Notes: a model not told the origin generated them from the sequence alone. Positions 36,041 through 45,452 are shown, numbered from the stretch's first letter. The stretch: 64,000 nt of DNA from CBDBZX01 sp965213645 (GCA_965213645.1 CBDBZX010000008.1:682001-746000), one strand, 5' to 3'. A program made the numbers and translations.

Positions 36041-37717
36041 CTAGCGTTTAGGAGCGGCGACCATCAAATCCTCGACCACCTTAGCTATCTTGCTCCCCGA
36101 CATCTTCCTGGTGAGGCGTCTATGCCGGCTGTTACCGGGCGAAACCCATTTGGTCGTGCCACTACTATTGATCGTGAGGTGCTTGTTGACGTTGGGCATG
36201 GCGAAGTAAGTTCCCCCTGGGCCGGAGAAGCCGCGAACAGCGTAGAGCACCGCGCAGGGGTCCCAGCTATCGCGCCCGACGCCCGACTTGCCGAAGAAGA
36301 GGCGGTAGGATTCGCGAACAGGGTTGCTCTTAGGGGTCTTCTTTGCCAGCGTCTGTCCGGTCATGACGTCGCCGCAGACGTTACCCGCCGCGAAAGTTGT
36401 CCTCGTCGGCCAGGTGTCGAGGACGCGGCCCGCCATCTTAGGCGAGATGTTGGCCTTATTCGCCCCTTTGAGATAGAGGTCGCGGTTGCTACCTGGATAG
36501 GTGCCGCCCATGATGACCAGCTCTTTGACCTTGCGCTTAACGAGCGCTTTGCCGCTCAAGGCGCTGTACTTGTCCGGTTTCGAGACGAGCAACTCGGCTA
36601 GGTTGGACATGAAGCCCACCGAAACCACCGTAACGCTTTTGTCGGGCTGCGACGCCAGCGTCCGGCGGTAGACGGAAACTGCCGAGGGGACTTTGGACCC
36701 CATGTTATTTGGAAAACGTCTAGCGACGTCGCGGACGAAGTGCGCGTCATTACGCCACCACGGGGTCGCTTTGGGAAGCTGCTTGCGGTCGGCGTTGCGG
36801 CCTATGGGGATATTAGGGCGACCGTAGTACGTGTTGATCGCGTCGATAGCGGCGGCGGCGTAAGGGTCGTAGGTATTGGAAACCGTGGCTAGGATTCTGG
36901 CCTCGCCCCGGTCTGCTAGCGCGTGCAGCACCGCCAGTGCGCCCGCGTCGTCAACGTCGACGCCTATGTCCGTGTCCAGAATGATGCGGACGCCGCCCCC
37001 TTGAATCTTAGGCGGCGCGGACGGTTTGGGTTTGCTCGTGTCGCCCCCACTATACTTCACGACGAGTGTCGGTGCACCCTCTTTGTCACCCCGGTACGAC
37101 TCGGCCACGCGCCGGTCGTTCTTGTCGCTGCTCGAGATCGTGAACGCCATAGCGTTGCCGTAGTTCCAGCCTTTGCGCTTCACGACCTCTTCGACTACGC
37201 TGTCTAAGTTGGGCGTACGCTGCTTGCTGCCGCGCTCACCGCGCTTGTTCCAGCTTGCGATGCTCCAGCTCTTCGACGCCGAGGTCTTGGTCCGCTTGGA
37301 GAGGTTGCGGTAGCTGCTGGAGAAGCTTGACGCATCGTCGGTATCTTCCGCGCGGATATACACCTTGATAGAACCTGAGTCAGTCTCGTCAGCTTTGAAC
37401 TGAATATAGGCTTCTTTGACGTCCGCGCCGCGCGGCACTTTGACGCCGCTAAAGCGCAGACCGATAATTTGCTGGCCGCGCAGCACATCGTGGGTCAGTT
37501 CGATGTCGGTGCTGCTGGTAATGACCTTGCCAGAGCTGCGCTCTTCGGCGTCATCGCGGTCTGAGCTGATGCGCGACTCGGTGGTCTTCGTTGCGGCGGT
37601 TTCTAGCTCAGGTAACTCCTTTTCTAAGCCGCTGCTACAGGCGGCGAGGAGGAGGGCGAGAGCAGCAGTGCAGATAGCACGAAGGCACAGCCGTGCCTGG
37701 GGACGTCGTGATGTCAT
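36041..37717 (-). CDS. Lipoprotein with nucleoside hydrolase domain
   Basis: 558 aa. Lipoprotein signal peptide with lipobox LLAACS (Cys near residue 27). Residues about 65-225 form a β-sandwich of the DNRLRE/CBM96-like type (DIELTHDVLRGQQIIGLRFS...GAPTLVVKYSG). A Pro/Lys linker leads to an inosine-uridine nucleoside hydrolase domain with the calcium motif ILDTDIGVDVDDAGALAVL, then VSVGFMSNLAELL and ELVIMGGTYP. It should hydrolyse nucleosides outside the cytoplasmic membrane. ATG 37717 has TAGGAT at 37726-37731, eight bases upstream. Confidence 0.85.
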   Translation of the reverse strand: MTSRRPQARLCLRAICTAALALLLAACSSGLEKELPELETAATKTTESRISSDRDDAEERSSGKVITSSTDIELTHDVLRGQQIIGLRFSGVKVPRGADVKEAYIQFKADETDSGSIKVYIRAEDTDDASSFSSSYRNLSKRTKTSASKSWSIASWNKRGERGSKQRTPNLDSVVEEVVKRKGWNYGNAMAFTISSSDKNDRRVAESYRGDKEGAPTLVVKYSGGDTSKPKPSAPPKIQGGGVRIILDTDIGVDVDDAGALAVLHALADRGEARILATVSNTYDPYAAAAIDAINTYYGRPNIPIGRNADRKQLPKATPWWRNDAHFVRDVARRFPNNMGSKVPSAVSVYRRTLASQPDKSVTVVSVGFMSNLAELLVSKPDKYSALSGKALVKRKVKELVIMGGTYPGSNRDLYLKGANKANISPKMAGRVLDTWPTRTTFAAGNVCGDVMTGQTLAKKTPKSNPVRESYRLFFGKSGVGRDSWDPCAVLYAVRGFSGPGGTYFAMPNVNKHLTINSSGTTKWVSPGNSRHRRLTRKMSGSKIAKVVEDLMVAAPKR

Positions 37718-38286
37718 GAGAACGCATCCTAATCTTTTGATGAATTGTGAGTTTTAGTTGTGTTACAACGCATGACCGTGTACCGAGACACCGCTTATCG
37801 ACTCAGGTTTAACTGGTACAGCGTTACCTAACTACGTGTACTATTTAAGGGCTTTTAACTGCTCACCGGGCTTCAGCGTAGAGTACGCCAAACACGATGA
37901 TGGCCCTCAAGACCTCCTCCATTCATTAAATTCATGAAGCGATTATGAAACATTTTACAGTTAGATATTGTGTAAAAAGCATTAACTTTTCTTAATGAAA
38001 ACCAAGAAATAAATTCACGAAATGCTTTTAGCTCACGATGAGTGACGAAGCAGACGCACTCGGCCTCTTCTTCTAGCTTGACGCTAAGCCGTTCAAAATC
38101 TATCTGCTTGCAGTTAATTCTTTGGACATAACTAATGTGAGATTAAGCTTTTTCTTGGTTGCGAAAGGATCATCTTGAAAAATGAATATTGACGGTGAAG
38201 TTCTCTGCAGAAAAGGGTGTCTTCGCTGAAAGCGCTGTTCCTCAGTTTGTGACTGGATTAATGAGCGCGCATTACCTGCCATAAGA
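37718..38286. other. AT-rich intergenic region
   Basis: No gene is supported. Base composition is clearly lower in GC than the surroundings, especially 37920-38030, which suggests a remnant of transferred or lost DNA. A 60-codon frame on the minus strand (38100-38282) has no ribosome site or -10 box and is not called. Confidence 0.4.
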
Positions 38287-38391
38287 GTACCCCGCCAGTT
38301 TTCAGCGGCACCTGACGATCACCTCTTATGGCTGCTTCTTCCGACCTGACCAGGTTCGAGGGTCGCCACCGCGCTGAGCCGACGGGGTTAG
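38287..38391 (-). ncRNA. ffs: Signal recognition particle RNA, small bacterial type
   Basis: On the minus strand the apical domain reads ACCTGGTCAGGTCGGAAGAA followed by GCAGCCATAAGAGG, which is the Ffh-binding helix 8 with its GGAA tetraloop (here GGTCGGAAGAAGC). The flanks pair over most of their length, from CCCCGTCGGC (5') to CTGGCGGGG (3'). About 100 nt, as for the Alu-less SRP RNA. It binds Ffh and FtsY for co-translational targeting. A TTGCCC and TATCCT pair (18-bp spacer) lies upstream, with TATCCT at 38396-38401. Confidence 0.93.
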
Positions 38392-38454
38392 ATAGAGGAT
38401 AACATACGTGCTTTGAGTAGGGCAAAGGGGCGCAACAAAGATAGAGTTACGGCA

Positions 38455-38856
38455 TCAGCGTTCGATCCAGTTTTCTGCACGTAACTCCGTGATACGCTTG
38501 AAATGCTTCAGATTACCTGTGACGAGAATGAGGTTATGCTCCAGGGCGGTCGCTGCAATCAGTAGGTCTGCGTCGGCTAAGCGCTCTCCTTGTTTCTCGA
38601 GCGACGCCTTTAACTGACCAAAGCGCTCCATCTCCATGTTGTTTAAGGGGATATTGGAGAGCGTCCTATGTAGTCTATCAACCTCAGCTTTTCGTTTAAC
38701 TTGCTTTTGAAACTTCGTTGCGCTGTAGTAAAGCTCGCCGATACACATTGTGCTGGTACAGAGGTCATTTGGAGGAACGCCGAGAAGTTTTTGCACTACC
38801 TCGGATCGTCCTCGCAAGTAGAAAACGAGTGTGTCTGTGTCAAGCAGGTAAGTCAC
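38455..38856 (-). CDS. PIN-domain toxin, VapC family
   Basis: 133 aa. Starts MTYLLDTDTLVFYLRG with the first metal-binding Asp; CIGELYYSA carries the conserved Glu; ADLLIAATALEHNLILVTGN has the next Asp residues. VapC toxins are Mg-dependent ribonucleases that cut tRNA or rRNA. The GTG start follows directly on the antitoxin stop (TAA GTG), so the two are co-translated. Confidence 0.88.
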   Translation of the reverse strand: MTYLLDTDTLVFYLRGRSEVVQKLLGVPPNDLCTSTMCIGELYYSATKFQKQVKRKAEVDRLHRTLSNIPLNNMEMERFGQLKASLEKQGERLADADLLIAATALEHNLILVTGNLKHFKRITELRAENWIER

Positions 38857-39075
38857 TTAGAGGTCTACTTCACGTCCGAGCATTCGATTGGGTAAGAGGT
38901 CTTCGTCCGCAAGAGGTTCGTCACGCCACACCCCTGCTAAATTTGCCAGTGGATGAGCATCACCTGTCGTTTCGTTTACCTGCCGCTTGGTCAAAAGAAA
39001 TTCGGCAAAATCTTCGACCTCCCTAAGGTCGGGGGGAAGAGCTGCAAAGGTACGCTCGAAACTGTTGTCAGCCAT
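38857..39075 (-). CDS. Antitoxin partner of the VapC toxin (DUF2281-like)
   Basis: 72 aa. MADNSFERTFAALPPDLREVE then DFAEFLLTKRQ resembles DUF2281 antitoxins, whose LPxELxxEVxDFxEFLL motif is visible. The C-terminal part (DEPLADEDLLPNRMLGREVDL, in parts DEPLADEDLL, GREVDL) probably wraps the toxin. ATG 39075 is chosen over the frame open from 39129 because TCTAAT at 39082-39087 lies six bases upstream, an excellent leaderless -10 box. Confidence 0.75.
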   Translation of the reverse strand: MADNSFERTFAALPPDLREVEDFAEFLLTKRQVNETTGDAHPLANLAGVWRDEPLADEDLLPNRMLGREVDL

Positions 39076-39118
39076 AACGTCATTAGACAAATTTTCTGCG
39101 TCTAAGCGTCTAACGACA

Positions 39119-39964
39119 TCAGTACCCAAAGCGCTGCAACGTCCCCTCTACGCGCCGCACGTAACTCCCGCCGAAGAGGGTGACGTGGACGAGCAGCGGG
39201 TAGAGGTTGTAGATATCGCGCCGTGCCTCAAAGCCTTTGCGGAGAGGTCTTGTCTCACTGTAGCGCTTAAAAAAGGTCTGCCCAAAGGTGTGAAAGAGGC
39301 TAATGTAGGCGAGTTCCATCTCAGCGTCGGCGTAGTAGAGGGCGGGGTCGAGGACGCCCGTGATTTTACCCTCTTGCGCCAGGACGTTGCTGCTCCAGAT
39401 GTCACCGTGAATAAGTGAGGGGTGCTCGGGTTCGTCCAAGAGGTCGGAAAGGTTTTGGGCTAGAGTTTCTAACCTATCCCCCAACCGCTCGGGTAAGTTG
39501 CCCGATTCCATCGCCAACCGCTTCATATACCGCAAACGGTGCTCAGCGAAGAAGTCCACCCACGAAGCCGTCAAAGGGTTGGGCTGCTGCAAGGGACCGA
39601 TGAGCGTGTCTCGTTCTAAGCCGTACTGGTTCGAACGGACCTCGTGAAGTTCAGCAAAGAGTTCGGCGGCGTGGGTTTCCGCTTTCTGTAAATTCTGCGG
39701 GCTACCGGGAAGATATTCCAAAATTAAGAGCGTGTCTGAGCTGTGGATGACGTCGGGGACGGGGAGAGGACTGTGGTCTTTGAGATAGGTGAGCATATAG
39801 GACTCGAGCCCCAAATCTCCTCTATCATCTAGCTTCACCACAACTTTACTGCCAGAAAAATGCACCCCGTAAACCTCAGCGATGCAGCCGCCCTGCAACC
39901 TCTCGGTAAAGTCAGGCTCAGCGCCTAAAATCTCACTCAGGCGCTCTTTAACCTCTTGATTCAT
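39119..39964 (-). CDS. Fructosamine/ribulosamine kinase family protein
   Basis: 281 aa. Kinase fold of the FN3K type: YGVHFSGSKVVVKLDDRG (ATP-binding lobe), HGDIWSSNVL (catalytic loop) and DPALYYADAEMELAY (metal-binding Asp). These enzymes phosphorylate ketoamines on glycated proteins so that the sugar falls off. It lies four bases inside the end of the phosphatase gene (ATG at 39964 overlapping its stop). This pairing is known in other bacteria and supports a protein deglycation role. Confidence 0.88.
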   Translation of the reverse strand: MNQEVKERLSEILGAEPDFTERLQGGCIAEVYGVHFSGSKVVVKLDDRGDLGLESYMLTYLKDHSPLPVPDVIHSSDTLLILEYLPGSPQNLQKAETHAAELFAELHEVRSNQYGLERDTLIGPLQQPNPLTASWVDFFAEHRLRYMKRLAMESGNLPERLGDRLETLAQNLSDLLDEPEHPSLIHGDIWSSNVLAQEGKITGVLDPALYYADAEMELAYISLFHTFGQTFFKRYSETRPLRKGFEARRDIYNLYPLLVHVTLFGGSYVRRVEGTLQRFGY

Positions 39965-40440
39965 ACGTCGACCTCTTGTCGAATGCGCTTCAACAGCCCC
40001 TCAGACGCCGCTTCGACCATATCTAAAACGCGCTCGAAGCCCCTGTCGCCGCCGTAGTAGGGGTCAGGAACATCCTCTTCGTCTACGTCCGGGGCAAACG
40101 AGAGGAACTTCTGCGTTTTGGGGCATTTTGGCTTGACAATTTGATAGTTCGCTTCGTCCATCACTAAAACGTAGTCGAAGCGTTCGCAGTCCTCATTGGA
40201 GATTTGGCGGGCGCGTTGCTGCGAGAGGTCATAGCCGCGTTTTTTCGCGGCTGCTTGGGCTCTCTTGTCAGGTGGGTTGTCCACGTGGTAGCCGTGCGTG
40301 CCAGCGGAATCAATTTGGATGCGCTCTGCTAACCCCTCACGCTCAACGAAGTTGCGGAACACACCCTCGGCGGTAGGGGAGCGGCAGATATTGCCGGTGC
40401 AGACGAAGAGGACGGATATTTGCGAGGTATTTGGTTCCAT
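39961..40440 (-). CDS. Low-molecular-weight protein-tyrosine phosphatase family protein
   Basis: 159 aa. P-loop VCTGNICRSPTAEG (CX5R, Cys and Arg present) near residue 14 and the general-acid loop VPDPYYGGDRGFE. Acts on phosphotyrosine or, beside a fructosamine kinase, perhaps on ribulosamine-5-phosphates or sugar phosphates attached to protein. TAGGTT lies nine bases upstream of the ATG. Operon with the kinase that follows, overlap four bases. Confidence 0.9.
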   Translation of the reverse strand: MEPNTSQISVLFVCTGNICRSPTAEGVFRNFVEREGLAERIQIDSAGTHGYHVDNPPDKRAQAAAKKRGYDLSQQRARQISNEDCERFDYVLVMDEANYQIVKPKCPKTQKFLSFAPDVDEEDVPDPYYGGDRGFERVLDMVEAASEGLLKRIRQEVDV

Positions 40441-40501
40441 TTGAGAGCTAACCTATCACGTTGCTTGGACCTTTGGCTAAGTTCTAACGCTTAATTTAAG
40501 C

Positions 40502-42718
40502 TTACGCTTTAAGTCCCGGCTTTGTCCGGTAAATCCGCTTGACGTCGGTGATCCTCGAGACATTCTCCTTGATAAATTCTACTTCGCCCTGGTCGCGTAC
40601 GTCCACACGGAAGTGAATTCTCGCGTTGGCGCTGCTCTGCACGTCGGCGGAGACGCGCGAGGCGGACTTGTTCATGTTGGCGATCACGTCCAAAATATCC
40701 ATGAGCAGACCGGGGCGGTCCACACCAATGATTTCGAAGTCCACGGGGTAGACCTCGCCTGAGGGCGCGTCCCAGGTGACGTTGACCAAGCGTTCGCCTT
40801 CGGTGCGGAGGAGGTGTTTGATGTTGGGGCAGTTGCAGCGGTGCACCGAGACGCCGCGCCCGCGCGTGACGTAGCCAACCACGTCGTCGCCGCGCACGGG
40901 GCTACAGCACTGCGCGAGCTTAGCGGGCGCGTCTAAGCCGTCGAGGTAGATGCCGCCCGTGCCGCGTTTGGGTTTGAGCGGGGGTGCTTTGCTGTCGGCG
41001 ACTTTTTTAACGGTTCCGGGCGCTAAGACTTCGATAATCTGCTTTGTGCTGACGCGCTTGGCGCTCAAAGCTAGGAGGAGTTCGTCACTAGAATCCGCCC
41101 TAATGAGCGTTTTAGCGGCGGCCTCGAGCTTCCCCTTGACCATATTCTGTCCCACCGAGAGGTGGCGGCGACGCAGGGCGCGCTCCAGGGTGCGGCGGCT
41201 CGCGTCCAAGACGTCTTGCCGCTCTTGCTGACGCGAATACTGGCGAATCTTCTGCTTGGCGCTGCGCGTCACGGCGATGCCCAGCCAGTCTGACGAGGGG
41301 CCGTACTGGGCGCTACGGTTGGTCAAGATTTCGACTCTGTCGCCTGTTTTAAGGGTGTAATTCAGCGGCACGATTTCACCGTTCACCCGTGCGCCGATGC
41401 AGCGGTGTCCGACTTGGGTGTGGACTTGATAGGCGAAGTCGATAGGCGTGGAGCCTAAGGGCAAGTTCATCACGTCGCCCGCCGGGGTAAAGACCAAGAC
41501 GCGCTCGCTCAAGAAGTCGCTCTTGACGGTGTCGATAAACGCGCCCGCGCTCTCTTCGGAGCTGTCCACGTCTAAGAGTTGCTTCATCCACTCGAGGCGC
41601 TTCTCCACCTCTTTCACGTCGCTGAGACCCTGCTTGTAAGCCCAATGCGCCGCTACCCCGTACTCCGCGATTTCGTGCATCCGCTGGGTGCGAATCTGCA
41701 CCTCGATGGGCTGACCTTGCAAGCCGATGACGGTCGTGTGCAGCGACTGATAGCCGTTGTGTTTGGGCACCGCGACGTAGTCCTTAAAGCGGCCCGGAAT
41801 CGGCGTCCAGATGGAGTGGATGATGCCCAGTGCGCGGTAACAGACCGCTTTTTCTTGGTCTTCGACGCTCATGCCCAGATCGCTTTTAAGGAAGCCACTT
41901 TTGGGGATGATGATGGCGCGAATCGCCATGAGGTCGAAGATTTGGTCCAGGTTTTTGCCGTCGCGCTGCATTTTGCGGTAGACGCTGTACAAGCCTTTGC
42001 TGCGCCCCGAGACTTCGAACGATAAGCCCTCTTGCTCGAGCCGCTCCTCTAAGAGCTTGATCGAGCGCTTTATATAAGCCTCGCGCTCGTTGCGGCGCAT
42101 TCGCACTTGACGCTGTAAGGTGCTGTAGGTGTCGGGCTCGAGATACGAAAACGCCAACTCTTCAAGCTCGCTCTTGATGTGGTTGATGCCCAAGCGGTGC
42201 GCTAAAGGCGCAAAGATTTCTAAGGTTTCCCGAGCGATGCGCTTTTGCTTATGCGGCGGCATGTACCCTAGCGTGCGCATGTTGTGGAGCCTGTCGGCCA
42301 GCTTAACGAGGATGATACGCACGTCCGAGACCATCGCTAGGAGCATCTGCCGCAGGTTCTCGGCTTGCTCCTCTTCGAAGCCCTTGTCCGAGGTCACTTT
42401 GAGCTTGCTGATCTTCGTCTCACCCTCGACGATGCGCCGCACAGACGCGCCAAAGCGTGTCTCGATGTCGTCGAAGGTCACGTCGGTGTCCTCCACCGTA
42501 TCGTGCAAGAGCCCAGCGATGAGCGCGTCGGCGTCCAGGTACATCTCCGCTAGGAGTTCCGTCACGGCGACAGGGTGCGAGATATACGGCTCACCGGATT
42601 TGCGCATCATGCTGCGGTGGGCGTGCTCGGCTAACATATAGGCGTCGGCGAGTTGCGCCTGCGCGGTTTGGTCCAGATAGCTTGTTTTGGCTTGGAGAGG
42701 TTCAAAGAGGGCGTTCAT
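40502..42718 (-). CDS. rel: Bifunctional (p)ppGpp synthetase/hydrolase
   Basis: 738 aa, full length. HD hydrolase domain (HAHRSMMRKSGEPYISHP...LLHDTVEDTDVTFDD), synthetase domain (RFKDYVAVPKHNGYQSLHTT), TGS domain (VFTPAGDVMNLPLGSTPIDF), zinc-finger region CCSPVRGDDVVGY and C-terminal ACT domain. Both catalytic domains keep their key motifs, so it should make and degrade (p)ppGpp in the stringent response. No clear ribosome site; AT-rich TAAATA lies 7-12 bases upstream. Confidence 0.96.
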   Translation of the reverse strand: MNALFEPLQAKTSYLDQTAQAQLADAYMLAEHAHRSMMRKSGEPYISHPVAVTELLAEMYLDADALIAGLLHDTVEDTDVTFDDIETRFGASVRRIVEGETKISKLKVTSDKGFEEEQAENLRQMLLAMVSDVRIILVKLADRLHNMRTLGYMPPHKQKRIARETLEIFAPLAHRLGINHIKSELEELAFSYLEPDTYSTLQRQVRMRRNEREAYIKRSIKLLEERLEQEGLSFEVSGRSKGLYSVYRKMQRDGKNLDQIFDLMAIRAIIIPKSGFLKSDLGMSVEDQEKAVCYRALGIIHSIWTPIPGRFKDYVAVPKHNGYQSLHTTVIGLQGQPIEVQIRTQRMHEIAEYGVAAHWAYKQGLSDVKEVEKRLEWMKQLLDVDSSEESAGAFIDTVKSDFLSERVLVFTPAGDVMNLPLGSTPIDFAYQVHTQVGHRCIGARVNGEIVPLNYTLKTGDRVEILTNRSAQYGPSSDWLGIAVTRSAKQKIRQYSRQQERQDVLDASRRTLERALRRRHLSVGQNMVKGKLEAAAKTLIRADSSDELLLALSAKRVSTKQIIEVLAPGTVKKVADSKAPPLKPKRGTGGIYLDGLDAPAKLAQCCSPVRGDDVVGYVTRGRGVSVHRCNCPNIKHLLRTEGERLVNVTWDAPSGEVYPVDFEIIGVDRPGLLMDILDVIANMNKSASRVSADVQSSANARIHFRVDVRDQGEVEFIKENVSRITDVKRIYRTKPGLKA

Positions 42719-42844
42719 GTGCTCTATTTAATGTACCACGGCAGCCTCACTTAGGGTGTAAAACTGTCTGCCGAGATGAGTCACCAAACTTTTAGAGGGA
42801 ACTAACGCGCGTCTCATCGTGATTTCGGAGCCAACGCTAACGGC

Positions 42845-42884
42845 GTAGGGGCGATTCATACAGTGATTTGTAAGCGTGCCCCTA
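42845..42884. repeat. TAGGGG palindrome family, split copy
   Basis: GTAGGGGCGATTCATA and CGTGCCCCTAC, separated by a non-palindromic middle of 13 bases. It is a degraded or expanded version of the 28-bp palindrome 30 bases downstream. Confidence 0.6.
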
Positions 42885-42915
42885 CTGTATGACATCAGTT
42901 TGAAGACAGCGCTGT

Positions 42916-42943
42916 GTAGGGGCGATTCATGAATCGCCCCTAC
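42916..42943. repeat. 28-bp perfect palindrome, TAGGGG family
   Basis: GTAGGGGCGATTCAT and its exact complement. Same sequence as 12623-12650 except for C/G in place of T/A at one symmetric pair, so pairing is preserved by a compensatory change. It lies between the M16 peptidase operon and rel. Confidence 0.75.
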
Positions 42944-42972
42944 GACGCACCAGAAAACCTTTGAATCTAAAT

Positions 42973-44199
42973 CTAAGACGCAGGTTTCAGCGTGAGCGTA
43001 AAGAGGTTGTCGAACGGTTTGCGCTCTAAGAGCTTCTTGGTGTCGTCTACTGAGGTGTTCATAATGCTGTCCACAACATCCTGGACGGAGTGGTATTCGC
43101 CCAGGTATTGGTAGCTCGAGCCCAACGACATCAGCCGTCCAAAGGGCGTCTCGCCGCGCAGGGTGAGCCCGGTGGCGAGCTTGCGCTGAGCGCGGCTCCA
43201 CTCCTCGGCGCTCACGCCCTTGTTTTGAACCTCTTGAAGGGTTTGACGGTAAATCTCTAAAACGTTCTCCAATTCTTCTGCCCCTGTCGAGAGGTAGCCG
43301 ATGAAGACCCCTGCGCCGTCGGCGCTGTCGTGCGAGACGCTGGCACTTTCGGCTAGACCGTTGTCCACCAGCGCCCAGTAGAGCCTAGAGCCGCTCGAGT
43401 CCCCGATGCAGCTCGCCAACACGCCTGCCGCGTAGCGTAGCGGGTCTTGAGCGCTCACACCGGGCGCGTAGCTCGCCACGTGAACGCGCTTTAAGCGGGC
43501 GTTTTCTAAGGTGACGTTCTCGGTATTAGGTCTCAAATCAGGATGCGTCCGCGTCGGGTTGCTCGGTCTCCACGCTTGGGTCAATTCGCCCACTTGTGAA
43601 GTCAGCGCGTCCCAATCGTAGTCACCTGCGACGGTCAAGATGAGGTTATCCGCCGCGTAGCGCTCTTCAAAGTAGCGGAGCATCTGCTCGCGCTCCAAAG
43701 CGCGAATCGAATCCGTTGTCCCTAGAACCGAGTTGCCGAGCGGATGCCCGTTGTAGTAGCGCTCGTTGCCCTCTTCGAAGACCTTGAAGCCGGGGCGGTC
43801 TTCGTACATGGCGATTTCCTCTAAGATGACGTTTTTCTCCAGGTCGAAGTCCTCTTGACGCAAGGCGGGGCGCATCATATCCGAGAGCAAATCGAGGAGT
43901 TTGGGGGCGCGTTCGGGCAAAACTGCGCCGTAGTAGACGGTGCGCTCGTCGCTGGTGTAGGCGTTGTAGTTTGCGCCCAGTTCGTCGAACTCGCGGTTGA
44001 TGTCGGCGGGGCTGCGCTTGTCGGTGCCCTTAAACATCATGTGCTCTAAGAAGTGGGAGACGCCTGAGACCGCTTCGGTCTCGTCGCGAGAGCCCGTCTT
44101 GACGAAGTAGCCTGCCGCGAACGACTGCGCTTGTGGGTTGTGTTCACCAATGATGGTGAGACCGTTATCCAAGGTGGTTTTCTGAAAGGTGATGCTCAC
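42973..44199 (-). CDS. M16 family zinc peptidase, catalytic subunit
   Basis: 408 aa. Inverted zinc motif HFLEHMMF (HxxEH) near residue 48 and the distal Glu region (NVILEEIAMYED). Processing-peptidase-like fold in two halves; the R-Y pair in the C-terminal half (SSGSRLYWALVDNG) is present. Probably works with the adjacent motif-less homologue as a heterodimer, cutting short peptides. It overlaps that gene by four bases (ATGA). Confidence 0.92.
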   Translation of the reverse strand: MSITFQKTTLDNGLTIIGEHNPQAQSFAAGYFVKTGSRDETEAVSGVSHFLEHMMFKGTDKRSPADINREFDELGANYNAYTSDERTVYYGAVLPERAPKLLDLLSDMMRPALRQEDFDLEKNVILEEIAMYEDRPGFKVFEEGNERYYNGHPLGNSVLGTTDSIRALEREQMLRYFEERYAADNLILTVAGDYDWDALTSQVGELTQAWRPSNPTRTHPDLRPNTENVTLENARLKRVHVASYAPGVSAQDPLRYAAGVLASCIGDSSGSRLYWALVDNGLAESASVSHDSADGAGVFIGYLSTGAEELENVLEIYRQTLQEVQNKGVSAEEWSRAQRKLATGLTLRGETPFGRLMSLGSSYQYLGEYHSVQDVVDSIMNTSVDDTKKLLERKPFDNLFTLTLKPAS

Positions 44200-45452
44200 G
44201 CTGATACCTCTTCTGTTTCCGTTGTGCTGGTGCTGACCTCTTTAGGGCCGAGGGTCAGGACGGTGAAATCGGGCTCAGGGCGCTCGCCTAGAAAGAGGTT
44301 GACCTCATCCAAAGAGGTGTTCTGAACGCTCTCCTTAACCTCGCTCACGGGACGCGGCTCGCCTAAAAGAAAGGTGTCGCGGGCCAACGCCCCCGCGCGT
44401 GCGCCGCTCGACTCGCCCTGCATGACAAGGTTGGATAAAAGCCCACTGCGTGAACGCTCTAACTCGTCCTCCGACACGCCCTTGCGGAGCTTGGCAAGCT
44501 CATCTAAAAGGACGCTCAAGGTCTCGTCGGCGCGTTCGGGCGTCGTACCTGCGTAACCTAAGGTGTAGCCAAAACCTCTTACCGCTCGGTTGACGGCTGC
44601 CACGCTGTAAACTAAGCCGCGTTTTTCGCGCACTTCGGTGAAGAGGCGAGAGCCCATCCCACCGCTCAAGACACCCGTGGCTAGGGCGTGCTTGTACCAG
44701 TTTTCTGAGCCCGGCGCGACGCCCGCAAACGCAACGCCAATTTGTGTCTGTGAGGTGTCCGCTCCGATGTGTTCAGAATGTTGCGGGGCGAGTTCGGCTT
44801 CGGGTAAAGCGTCGCCGTCGCCTTGCCAATCGCCGAAAATGGCTTGAACTTGCCCTAACAAGCTCTCCCACTCGATACCGCCTGCCACGCTCAAAATCGC
44901 GCCTCTAGGGGCAATGCGGCGCTCAAAATCTTGCCGCACACGTTTGGCACTCAAGTTTTTAAGCCCCTCTTCTGTCCCGTAAGCGCTGCGCCCCTGTCCC
45001 GACGCGAAGTACGCCTTCGATAGGGCGATAAAGAGCCGCTGCGTCGGATTGTCGTCTAAGGACCACAGCTCTTGCAGCGCCAAGGTTCGCGCCGACTCGA
45101 AGGTCTCGTCCTCTAAACGAGGACGGCGCACCATGTCGGCGTAGAGCTTTAGGGTCTCAGGTAAAGCGTCGGCTAAGAGCGAGGCGGAGAGCGTGGCGTA
45201 CTCCGTGCCCGCGCCGCCGCCGCGCCGCACGCCTAAATCGTCTAAAGCGTCCGAGAACTCGCGGGAATCCCGCTCGCCTGCGCCCCTGTAGAGCCAGTCG
45301 TTCAGCACCGTCGCGCTGCCCTCTTGCCCCGCTGGGTCGCCTGCCGCGCCCACCGGCATCAAGAGGTTGAAGCTCGCCGAGGGAAGCCAGGGCATCGGCT
45401 CGGCGACTAAGGTCAAGCCGTTGGGGAGGGTTTGAATATGAATATCACTCAT
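44196..45452 (-). CDS. M16 family peptidase-like protein, non-catalytic partner
   Basis: 418 aa. Same fold as the gene downstream, but the HxxEH position reads GSATVLNDWLYRG, so it cannot bind zinc. The C-terminal half keeps GMGSRLFTEVREKRGLVYS, the substrate-binding R-Y motif. This fits the regulatory subunit of bacterial M16B pairs. TATACT at 45459-45464 lies six bases before the ATG, a clear leaderless promoter for the two-gene operon. Confidence 0.9.
   Translation of the reverse strand: MSDIHIQTLPNGLTLVAEPMPWLPSASFNLLMPVGAAGDPAGQEGSATVLNDWLYRGAGERDSREFSDALDDLGVRRGGGAGTEYATLSASLLADALPETLKLYADMVRRPRLEDETFESARTLALQELWSLDDNPTQRLFIALSKAYFASGQGRSAYGTEEGLKNLSAKRVRQDFERRIAPRGAILSVAGGIEWESLLGQVQAIFGDWQGDGDALPEAELAPQHSEHIGADTSQTQIGVAFAGVAPGSENWYKHALATGVLSGGMGSRLFTEVREKRGLVYSVAAVNRAVRGFGYTLGYAGTTPERADETLSVLLDELAKLRKGVSEDELERSRSGLLSNLVMQGESSGARAGALARDTFLLGEPRPVSEVKESVQNTSLDEVNLFLGERPEPDFTVLTLGPKEVSTSTTETEEVSA

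Noticed and set aside
38100..38282. 60-codon minus-strand frame next to the SRP RNA
   Set aside because: No start signal, AT-rich DNA, no similarity recognised.
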